DNA of 6,523 bases, taken from contig JAFZKR010000016.1 in assembly GCA_017551845.1 (NCBI GenBank), positions 1 through 6,523 of the forward strand, read 5' to 3'. Under the pieces are notes generated by a model. That model had not been told where the DNA came from. It searched no databases and worked only from the letters and a program-made list of their open reading frames with translations. The position numbers were made by a program, and so were the translations under genes. This DNA is from Bacteroidaceae bacterium. GTDB taxonomy: Bacteria; Bacteroidota; Bacteroidia; Bacteroidales; Bacteroidaceae. Of this stretch, positions 1-5,392 are shown one piece after another; within the stretch, counting starts at the first letter, position 1, and every line of letters begins with the position of its first letter.

Positions 1-155
1 AATACTATACCCAGAACATCATCAGGGCCGAATTCAAGTGTCGTTCCCATCCGTGCTGCCTCAGGTATGAAAACCATGTTGTCATCATTCAACCCGTGTG
101 CCAGGGTGTCGGCCACAAAGCGGCTGTTGCCGCATCCGGAGTACCAAAGTATCAT
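1..155 (-). CDS. EFR1-type flavodoxin/ferredoxin protein, N-terminal part only (runs off window edge)
   Basis: The gene is read leftward from an ATG at 155-153 and is still open at base 1, giving 51 codons. The protein begins MILWYSGCGNSRFVADTLA and goes on to a VFIPEAAR segment. This matches the start of flavodoxin-like domains in EFR1-family proteins, where the usual opening is a hydrophobic strand followed by S-G-T-G-N-S, the FMN phosphate-binding loop. Here the Thr of that loop is Cys (GCGNS). Family members normally carry two 4Fe-4S clusters in a C-terminal ferredoxin domain, which would lie outside the window, so the electron-transfer role is inferred from the N-terminus only. The start lies one base after the TAA of the QueH fusion gene (TAA-T-ATG), which suggests translational coupling and operon membership. 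It is too short and incomplete to exclude a plain flavodoxin. Confidence 0.72.
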   Translation of the reverse strand, partial: MILWYSGCGNSRFVADTLAHGLNDDNMVFIPEAARMGTTLEFGPDDVLGIV

Positions 156-156
156 A

Positions 157-1230
157 TTATATCACGAAATCCATTTGAATGTCATTCCCGTCAACAGGAA
201 CGGAGGGGAGTTTCTGGCAGTCGAAACAAACTCCGGCCTTAACGGCGAGGGACAGCTTTGGCAGCAGACGGTCGTAGAATCCGCGTCCCCGTCCAAGACG
301 GTGTCCATCCTTGTCAAATGCACGTCCGGGGACAATGACCAGCGAAATGGTGCTAAGGTCCGATACGGGCTCACCTGTGGGCTCGGGTATGTTGAAACTC
401 TCTCCAGGGGTGAGAGCGGAGATACCGGTATAGCGTTTTATCACTAGTTCATCGCCCACTATTGATGGCAGGTAGAAACATTTGCCGGCGGCGCTCCATT
501 TCTCTATGAATTCGGGCGTCCGGACCTCATCGTCCATAGACCAGTAAATCAGGATGTCGCTGCTATCCCGGAATATCCCGTTCTGCTCCAAACGCTTCCA
601 GATAGCCTCGGACTGTGAGGCTTTGCTTTCAGGTGTCATTACGCCTACAAGGCGTTTTATCCTTTGACGAGCCTGCCTCTTGTCATCATGCATTGCGCTC
701 ATGCTGAACTCGCAGCCGCAGTAACGCTGGTTATAGAAATCCTGCTCGCGTATTATCTCCGAGCGGCGTTCCTGCAGGCCTCCCTGACGCCAGTTGCGCT
801 CCCAGAAGGTAAGGCCAGGGAACTGTGCCGCCGCCCATCGGCCAGCCTCCACAATCTGGTCATGGCGCTTCCATCGGCTTGAGTCAAGGGTGGATGTAAA
901 AACGGTAAACCCGTGCTCCGATGCATACCGGGCAGCGCTCAGAAGGCGCGTCTTGAAGCACTCCAGGCAACGGGCCCCGCGCTCCGGCTCGCCCTCAAGG
1001 CCCTTTATACAGCACTGCCAGGAGTCGTGGTCGTAATCGGCATCGATTATCTCCAGACCCAGACTCTGAGAGTATCGGGTGCACTCATTCTTACGGATGA
1101 GATATTCCTCGTAGGGGTATATGTTGGGATTGCAGTAATAGATGGTGGGAATGTAGTCATTCCTCAGCATCCACTCTATGATGGCCCCGCTGCATGTGGC
1201 GCAGCAGTTGTGAAGGAGAACCTTTGTCAT
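157..1230 (-). CDS. queH: Fusion protein: epoxyqueuosine reductase QueH + 5-formyltetrahydrofolate cyclo-ligase
   Basis: This 357-residue protein holds two enzymes. Residues 1 to about 180 are QueH, which reduces epoxyqueuosine to queuosine in tRNA. They show the LLHNCCATC motif (C9, C10, C13), C73-C74, CLEC (C88, C91) and YCGC (C171, C173), the family's metal-cluster cysteines. Residues from about 184 to the end are a 5-formyl-THF cyclo-ligase (MTHFS/YgfA family), which makes 5,10-methenyl-THF from 5-formyl-THF with ATP. Visible are the basic N-terminal helix, the DDEVRT segment, FNIPEP (279-284), the ATP/folate loop RLGRGRGFYDR (311-321) and the terminal DIQMDFVI. Both halves look complete and catalytically intact. 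The ATG overlaps the fur stop as ATGA (1227-1230), so translation is probably coupled; TAA ends it at 159-157. QueH is normally a stand-alone protein of about 200 residues, so the fusion is notable. Domain assignments are confident; joint function is inference. Confidence 0.93.
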   Translation of the reverse strand: MTKVLLHNCCATCSGAIIEWMLRNDYIPTIYYCNPNIYPYEEYLIRKNECTRYSQSLGLEIIDADYDHDSWQCCIKGLEGEPERGARCLECFKTRLLSAARYASEHGFTVFTSTLDSSRWKRHDQIVEAGRWAAAQFPGLTFWERNWRQGGLQERRSEIIREQDFYNQRYCGCEFSMSAMHDDKRQARQRIKRLVGVMTPESKASQSEAIWKRLEQNGIFRDSSDILIYWSMDDEVRTPEFIEKWSAAGKCFYLPSIVGDELVIKRYTGISALTPGESFNIPEPTGEPVSDLSTISLVIVPGRAFDKDGHRLGRGRGFYDRLLPKLSLAVKAGVCFDCQKLPSVPVDGNDIQMDFVI

Positions 1231-1667
1231 GCCAGTTCAGTATTAAATGGCCTGAGGTTCTTTCTTGAACACTCGGGACAAACGCCCTTGGCCATATAAT
1301 TTACGCTTTCCACATGGAATCCGTCCGGAAACTTCACTTGCGGAACAGGGATCTCCTCAAGGCAAAAGGTACGGTGACACACCTCGCAATGGAAATGTAT
1401 GTGGCGGTCATCATCGGTTTCACCTTTGGCGTGACACAGTTCGTAGCGCACTCCTTCGCAGCCGTCATCAATCTGGTGCAGCAGATGTTTTTCCTTGAAA
1501 AGCATCAACGTGCGGAATATGCCAGACTTGTCAATGGAGTCAATCTTATCCTCCAGCTCAGCCATAGTAACGGGACGCTTACACTCCGCCAACGCCTTCA
1601 GAACCAACAGCCTGTTCGCTGTGGCCTTGATTCCATGTTCTGATAAAACAAATTCAAGTTCTTCCAT
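1227..1667 (-). CDS. Fur-family metalloregulator, possibly Zur-like
   Basis: This 146-residue protein has the normal Fur length and layout: an N-terminal winged helix (about 1-80, recognition helix around SGIFRTLMLFKEK, residues 48-60) and a C-terminal dimerisation domain. The structural zinc site is complete, with CEVC at 94-97 and CPEC at 130-133. Compared with the HHDHLIC segment of E. coli Fur, the protein reads RHIHFHC (88-94): two of the three regulatory His positions are kept, the first is Arg, and an extra His precedes the Cys. This leaves the sensed metal open. The adjacent His-rich CobW GTPase favours zinc, since Zur often controls such genes; Fe or Mn sensing is the alternative. 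The start is an ATG at 1667, 36 bases after the CobW C-domain stop, and the stop overlaps the start of the QueH fusion. It may regulate its own operon from the divergent promoter region near 2970. Confidence 0.9.
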   Translation of the reverse strand: MEELEFVLSEHGIKATANRLLVLKALAECKRPVTMAELEDKIDSIDKSGIFRTLMLFKEKHLLHQIDDGCEGVRYELCHAKGETDDDRHIHFHCEVCHRTFCLEEIPVPQVKFPDGFHVESVNYMAKGVCPECSRKNLRPFNTELA

Positions 1668-1703
1668 GCAAGTTGTAATATTCTCTTATGGATGAAACCG
1701 TTC

Positions 1704-2030
1704 CTATTCCACTAAACATTTATCAAGTTCCTGCTTGATGTAGGCTTTGTCCAGGTTCTGTCCTATGAAGACCAGTTTCTGCATACGGTCACCGTAAGCC
1801 TCGTCCCAGTCAGCAGCGAGTACCGGGTCAGTCCGCAGCATATTGGCCAACTGGTCTTCAGGCATAGTAGCGTACCACTGGCCTGCGTTCTTGAGAGTCA
1901 TCTGCTTGCCGGCCTGCTCGAAGAGATAACAGATGTCAAACTCATCGGCAAAGTAGCACATACCTTTGGTGCGTATGACTCCCTTGGGCCAGCGTTTGGA
2001 TACGAACCAGTCAAAGCGGTTCAGGTCCAT
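1704..2030 (-). CDS. CobW C-terminal domain protein (C-terminal fragment of the split GTPase)
   Basis: This 108-residue frame starts at an internal ATG (2030) located six codons after the in-frame TAA. It contains the CobW C-terminal domain: RFDWFVSKRWPKGVIRTKG near the start, then YFADE, and GDRMQKLVFIGQNLD near the end, the last being the family's final beta-strand segment. In intact proteins this domain binds beside the GTPase domain and is thought to take part in client or metal transfer. It has no GTPase motif and cannot act as a GTPase. Translation from the ATG at 2030 by reinitiation after the TAA, only 15 bases away, is conceivable; the bases before it are GC-rich and show no clear Shine-Dalgarno sequence. 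Whether it is made at all is unknown. It lies 36 bases before the Fur-family gene. Confidence 0.72.
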   Translation of the reverse strand: MDLNRFDWFVSKRWPKGVIRTKGMCYFADEFDICYLFEQAGKQMTLKNAGQWYATMPEDQLANMLRTDPVLAADWDEAYGDRMQKLVFIGQNLDKAYIKQELDKCLVE

Positions 2031-2045
2031 GGGGCGGCGGGCATA

Positions 2046-2948
2046 TTAGACGTATGTACCTATTCCGTACTCCTCATCTTCACCGCCTTCATGTTCATGA
2101 TGGTGGTGATGGTGGTCATGGTGATGATGTTCATGCTCTTCATGGTCATCATCCTCTTCGTGCTCATGATGGTGCTCATGTTCCTCCTCCTCATCATCCT
2201 GATGCTCCAGATCCTCGCCTCGCTTCTCTATCTCCTGTATCCAGGTAGCGCTGGTAGCAACCTTCTCAAAATCGAACATCCCCGTATTCAGTATGTTCTC
2301 CAGCTCTATGTTGCCGTAGTCACACTCCATGATGCGGGCGCGGGGCTGCAGGGCACGGACTATCTTGCGTATCCGCATCAGTTCATCGGCACTCACGTCC
2401 GATGCCTTGTTCAGCAGGACTATGTTGCAGAACTCTATCTGCTGGATGACCAGATTCTCCAGATCCTCCTCACCTATATCTTTCTTCATAAGGTCATCGC
2501 CGCACCCGAACTCGTCACGTATGCGCAGCGCATCCACTACAGTAACTATACAGTCAAGCTGCGGAATACCATCCTTGACATACTTCTCCTCCATGCGTGG
2601 GATGGAGCAGATGGTCTGGGCGATAGGACCGGGCTCGCATATCCCGCTGGCCTCTATCACTATATAGTCAAAACGGTGCAGCGCTATTATCTGGCGCAAC
2701 TGTTCCACAAGGTCCATCTTGAGTGTGCAGCATATACATCCGTTCTGGAGCGCCACAAGGCTGTCATCGTTCATACCCACTACGCCACCTTGCTGGATGA
2801 GGCTTGCATCAATGTTGACTTCACCTATGTCATTTACTATCACCGCGAATCTTATCCCCTTGCTGTTGGAGAGAATCCTGTTCAGCAGGGTAGTCTTTCC
2901 GCTGCCTAAATATCCGGTAAGCAGCAGGACCGGAGTCATGTCTGTCAT
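2046..2948 (-). CDS. CobW/COG0523 metallochaperone GTPase, GTPase domain plus His-rich linker (N-terminal fragment)
   Basis: COG0523 GTPases deliver metal, often zinc, to client proteins in the cytoplasm using GTP. With the ATG at 2948 as start (300 residues) one sees Walker A GYLGSGKTT (12-20), the switch region VNDIGEVNID (38-47), the family's CxCC metal motif as GCICC (C71, C73, C74), IEASGICEPGP (98-108) and the guanine-specificity segment LLNKAS (178-183), where the usual NKxD has Ser for Asp. A linker with 19 His in 40 residues follows at 248-287. The protein then stops at EYGIGTYV, just where the CobW C-terminal domain should begin. The frame could extend upstream to a TTG at 2972, but the promoter-like element at 2970-2977 would place the transcript start inside that extension, so the ATG at 2948 (or the one at 2939) is preferred. 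It is the first gene of the leftward operon. Confidence 0.88.
   Translation of the reverse strand: MTDMTPVLLLTGYLGSGKTTLLNRILSNSKGIRFAVIVNDIGEVNIDASLIQQGGVVGMNDDSLVALQNGCICCTLKMDLVEQLRQIIALHRFDYIVIEASGICEPGPIAQTICSIPRMEEKYVKDGIPQLDCIVTVVDALRIRDEFGCGDDLMKKDIGEEDLENLVIQQIEFCNIVLLNKASDVSADELMRIRKIVRALQPRARIMECDYGNIELENILNTGMFDFEKVATSATWIQEIEKRGEDLEHQDDEEEEHEHHHEHEEDDDHEEHEHHHHDHHHHHHEHEGGEDEEYGIGTYV
2088..2207 (-). repeat. His/Asp/Glu-rich low-complexity coding repeat (metal-binding linker)
   Basis: Tandem CAT/CAC codons mixed with GAA, GAG and GAT/GAC encode 40 residues with 19 His, including runs of four and six His, and almost all the rest acidic. It lies between the GTPase domain and the CobW C-terminal domain, the usual position of the His stretch in zinc-linked COG0523 proteins. 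It is a likely zinc or nickel store or donor. At DNA level it is a degenerate trinucleotide repeat, so its length may vary between strains. Confidence 0.9.
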
Positions 2949-2969
2949 AAGTTTCTCAATAAGGAGTGC

Positions 2970-2977
2970 CAAAGGTA
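2970..2977 (-). promoter_or_regulatory. Putative Bacteroidetes -7 element (TAnnTTTG) for the cobW-fur-queH operon
   Basis: The minus strand reads TACCTTTG, an exact match to the Bacteroidetes -7 consensus TAnnTTTG. It would start transcription roughly 15-20 bases before the ATG at 2948, which supports that start over the TTG at 2972. No clear -33 TTG element was found about 20 bases upstream, so the call rests on the -7 match and its position. Confidence 0.4.
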
Positions 2978-2989
2978 ATAAATTTTGTT

Positions 2990-2997
2990 TAAGTTTG
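2990..2997 (+). promoter_or_regulatory. Putative Bacteroidetes -7 element (TAnnTTTG) for the ABC exporter gene
   Basis: The plus strand reads TAAGTTTG, an exact match to TAnnTTTG, 17 bases before the ATG at 3015. Transcription from it would exclude the TTG codon at 2985 as start of the ABC gene. It is separated by only 12 AT-rich bases from the opposite-facing element at 2970-2977. No convincing -33 box was seen. Confidence 0.38.
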
Positions 2998-3014
2998 CGG
3001 AAAAAGCACTTCCT

Positions 3015-4805
3015 ATGAATCTGTTGCAGCTTTTCCGTAATATCCGCCCGTTCGTCAGGCCATACCGTCTTCTGGTGATCATCACCCTTGTACTCACTCT
3101 GCTCGGCTCCGTCATGCAGCAGGTCAACGCCATAGTGCTGGACCGTACGGTGGATGCCATCAATGCCCTTATAGGAACGGACTTCACATGGAACCAGGCA
3201 GCGCGTATCCTCATAATCATATCCGTAGTGCTGCTGGGAAAAGAGATACTCTCCGCAGGAATAACCTTCGCACAGAACTATTTCGGTGAGAGGATGCGTA
3301 TATTCGTATCCAAGGACCTGTCACAAAGCGTCATAGATAAAGTCCTTACGTTCCGTATGGCATTCTTCTCATCATCGGACAACGCCACCGGAAAGATACA
3401 GGCCCGCATAGACCAGGGAGTAAGCAGCCTCTCCCGCACAGTGCAGAATTTCTTCATTGATCTTTTGCCCATGTTCACGAGCGCGCTTCTGGCCCTGATA
3501 CTCATGTTTGCGGCCAATGTCTATGTGGGTCTTGTGGCCATGTGCATAGTTCCGGTCTATTTCTGGATAACCTACAGGCAGGCCAGGAGGCTCAAGGGCT
3601 GGCGGCGTGAGATGCGGGGTTATCTGGAGTCCAAGAGTCAGGGCATCAAGAACATCATAGACTCCATCAATGTCATCAAGTCATTCAACCGCGAGTCAAT
3701 AGAGGGAAACAAACAACTGGACCTCCAGAACCAGGTAACCTCCAATCAGCTCAAGACCCGTCAGGTGGGCTTCTACTACAGCAGCATCAAGAGTTTCGTC
3801 AAGCAGGTGGGAACCGTGCTGGTCATCATACTCACCGCTTATCTGGTGCTCATTGAGTATCCCGGTATGTCCATAGGTAAAATCATGTATCATGTCATGC
3901 TCTTCAGCAATGTGATAGCTCCCATCACACAGCTCCAGCGCATATTTGATGATGTGAACGATGCTCTCATATATGCCGAAGGATTCTTCGACATACTCAA
4001 CTCGGACAGTGAGGTAGAGCCGTCGGGCACATACCGGCCGGACAAGATACGTGGAGAGTTCAAGCTTACAGGCGTCTATTTCACCTATCCTAACGGCAAT
4101 CAGGCGCTCTTCGGAGTTGACATGACCATAGAACCCGGCCGTATTACAGCCCTGGTGGGACTCTCCGGCGCAGGAAAGAGCACCATAGTGAATCTGTTGG
4201 ACAAGTTCTATGAACCCCAGCAGGGCACCATAACGCTGGATGGCGTGGACCTTCGGGAATATGATACCAAGTATCTGCGTGACCACATAGGACTGGTCCT
4301 CCAGAAGAACCATATCTTTGACGGCACCATTGAGGAAAACATATTATACGGCAAGCCCGATGCCACCCATGAGGAGGTGGAGGAAGCAGCCCGTAAAGCC
4401 TGCATCTATGACCAGATAATGGCTCTCCCCATGCAGTTCCGTAACAAGGCCACCGACCTTTCCGGCGGACAGCAGCAGCGTATAGCCATAGCCCGCCTGT
4501 TCCTCAAGAATCCGCCGGTTATCTTCCTGGACGAGCCTACGGCAAGCCTTGATGCGATAGCCACCGAGCAGATAAAGAACAGCATAGATGCCATCAAGAA
4601 GGACCGTACCGTAATCATAATCTCCCACAGCATATCCCAGATAATAGACAGCGATATGGTCTATGCCCTTCAGAGAGGCCATGTGGAGGAGTCAGGACAT
4701 CCTGATGAAGTATATAAGAAAGGAGGTGTATATAAGGACATCATCGATGCATCGGCCCGCAGCCTTAATATCGGCAAAATAGCCAGAACCATAGGCGGTG
4801 AATGA
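3015..4805 (+). CDS. ABC exporter half-transporter, fused permease and ATPase
   Basis: This 596-residue protein has an N-terminal exporter-type membrane domain (about 1-320, hydrophobic segments near 18-38, 64-86, 146-187, 264-281 and 287-306) and a C-terminal ATPase domain (about 348-596). All ATPase motifs are present: Walker A GLSGAGKST (382-390, K388), Q-loop Q430 in LVLQKN, signature LSGGQ (482-486), Walker B VIFLDEP with E507 as likely catalytic base, D-loop SLD just after it, and H-loop H538 in ISHS. It should work as a homodimer in the inner membrane, since no partner half is adjacent. The substrate cannot be read from the sequence; lipids, peptides and drugs are typical for this class, and metal-related cargo is only suggested by its divergent neighbour. 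The ATG at 3015 is chosen over an upstream TTG (2985). The gene is divergent from the CobW gene and followed by the zinc-ribbon gene after 57 bases. Confidence 0.93.
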   Translation: MNLLQLFRNIRPFVRPYRLLVIITLVLTLLGSVMQQVNAIVLDRTVDAINALIGTDFTWNQAARILIIISVVLLGKEILSAGITFAQNYFGERMRIFVSKDLSQSVIDKVLTFRMAFFSSSDNATGKIQARIDQGVSSLSRTVQNFFIDLLPMFTSALLALILMFAANVYVGLVAMCIVPVYFWITYRQARRLKGWRREMRGYLESKSQGIKNIIDSINVIKSFNRESIEGNKQLDLQNQVTSNQLKTRQVGFYYSSIKSFVKQVGTVLVIILTAYLVLIEYPGMSIGKIMYHVMLFSNVIAPITQLQRIFDDVNDALIYAEGFFDILNSDSEVEPSGTYRPDKIRGEFKLTGVYFTYPNGNQALFGVDMTIEPGRITALVGLSGAGKSTIVNLLDKFYEPQQGTITLDGVDLREYDTKYLRDHIGLVLQKNHIFDGTIEENILYGKPDATHEEVEEAARKACIYDQIMALPMQFRNKATDLSGGQQQRIAIARLFLKNPPVIFLDEPTASLDAIATEQIKNSIDAIKKDRTVIIISHSISQIIDSDMVYALQRGHVEESGHPDEVYKKGGVYKDIIDASARSLNIGKIARTIGGE

Positions 4806-4814
4806 AAAAAACAG

Positions 4815-4822
4815 TAGATTTG
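4815..4822 (+). promoter_or_regulatory. Putative Bacteroidetes -7 element (TAnnTTTG) before the zinc-ribbon gene
   Basis: TAGATTTG matches TAnnTTTG exactly and lies 40 bases before the ATG at 4863, in the only spacer of the rightward gene set. No good -33 TTG lies at the expected distance, where the end of the ABC gene would have to supply it. It could give the zinc-ribbon and TPR genes their own transcript; read-through from the ABC gene is equally possible. Confidence 0.33.
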
Positions 4823-4862
4823 TAATCCCATAACATTAACTGTCAATTAATAGAGCTGAATT

Positions 4863-5387
4863 ATGTTTTGTTACAATTGCGGCAAGGAATTGCCTGAAAA
4901 TGCAGTGTTCTGTCCTTTCTGCGGCACACAAGTAGGTGTAGCCATAAACACCGAAATCAATGAGAACCAGGAAAATCAACCGCTTGAGGAGGGTGAGCCC
5001 CCTGTCGTTGAGGAGACAGTGGTTCAGGAACCCGAACCCGTCGATGAAGCCCCCCTTGAGGATACCGATACGGAGTCAGGCCGTGAAACCGCTCCTCATG
5101 CCATAAGCAGTTTCGTATGGTCACTCGTGGCTAACGAGTCATCAATCATACCCGTTTTAGGACTGATATTCTCTCTGATAGCCTTTGTCAAGAGCCTCAA
5201 GGGCCGCAAAATCGTTAAAGTTGATCCGGAGCGTTACAAACTCAAGGGATTCCTTACAGCTTCACTTATAATAAGCATCTTTGCCTTGGTGGGGAGCATC
5301 TTAGGACCTATACTTCTCGCCTCATACTTCTCATTGATAAAAGACATCTTCCACGGTTCCGGCCCCCTCTCTTCCACTTTTGTGTGA
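4863..5387 (+). CDS. Small membrane protein with N-terminal zinc ribbon (DUF4190-like)
   Basis: This 174-residue protein starts with a zinc-ribbon knuckle pair, CYNC at 3-6 and CPFC at 17-20, spaced as in the short zinc-ribbon domains found at the front of many small membrane proteins. Residues about 30-75 are acidic and proline-rich with little structure expected. Two hydrophobic segments follow, about 94-110 and 130-157, separated by a basic loop (SLKGRKIVKVDPERYKLKG). The second half resembles DUF4190-type two-helix membrane domains. With no signal peptide, the ribbon is probably cytoplasmic. The function is unknown. It ends in TGA only 5 bases before the next gene, so the two are very likely co-transcribed. 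Confidence 0.82.
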   Translation: MFCYNCGKELPENAVFCPFCGTQVGVAINTEINENQENQPLEEGEPPVVEETVVQEPEPVDEAPLEDTDTESGRETAPHAISSFVWSLVANESSIIPVLGLIFSLIAFVKSLKGRKIVKVDPERYKLKGFLTASLIISIFALVGSILGPILLASYFSLIKDIFHGSGPLSSTFV

Positions 5388-5392
5388 TTATC

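Larger units (their letters stand above)
1704..2948 (-). pseudogene. CobW/COG0523 GTPase gene interrupted by one in-frame TAA
   Basis: The two fragments described separately below are in the same reading frame. Going leftward from 2948 the frame is open until TAA at 2048-2046, continues as Tyr-Ala-Arg-Arg-Pro-Met, and is then open to TAG at 1706-1704. Ignoring the TAA, the junction reads GIGTYV-stop-YARRPMDLNRF. This is the normal start of the CobW C-terminal domain, where the family has Phe/Tyr-Val-Tyr followed by an Arg-Arg-Pro segment. The TAA therefore sits where a Tyr codon (TAT or TAC) is expected, and one substitution would explain it. The whole frame would encode about 414 residues, a normal size for a His-rich family member. 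There is no frameshift or further damage. Recent nonsense mutation, strain polymorphism, assembly error and two separately translated polypeptides all remain possible. Confidence 0.8.

Noticed and set aside
913..1299. Plus-strand frames opposite the QueH fusion and Fur genes (also around 67-447 and 1314-1643)
   Set aside because: They lie antisense to confidently identified genes, have no domain resemblance and cross real gene boundaries.
2046..2048. Recoding of TAA as a sense codon
   Set aside because: The QueH fusion gene uses TAA as its real terminator directly before another start, and no sign of an altered code was seen; a nonsense change is simpler.
2091..2909. Long plus-strand open frame (272 codons, Met/Leu/Val-rich) opposite the CobW GTPase gene
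   Set aside because: It is a by-product of the antisense of His, Asp and Glu codons in the GTPase gene. It matches no family, and the opposite strand has every GTPase motif.
2949..2972. TTG start at 2972 for the CobW gene, adding eight residues
   Set aside because: It overlaps the promoter-like element at 2970-2977, and the family usually begins only a few residues before the Walker A strand; ATG at 2948 or 2939 fits better.
2985..3014. TTG start at 2985 for the ABC exporter, adding ten residues
   Set aside because: The -7-like element at 2990-2997 lies inside this extension, and MNLLQLFRNIRPF from the ATG at 3015 is a typical exporter beginning.
3696..4313. Minus-strand open frame of 205 codons within the ABC exporter gene
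   Set aside because: The plus strand carries a complete ABC exporter with all motifs in order; the antisense frame shows no recognisable domain.
4806..4862. Rho-independent terminator after the ABC gene
   Set aside because: The spacer has an A-run but no GC-rich hairpin followed by a T-run.
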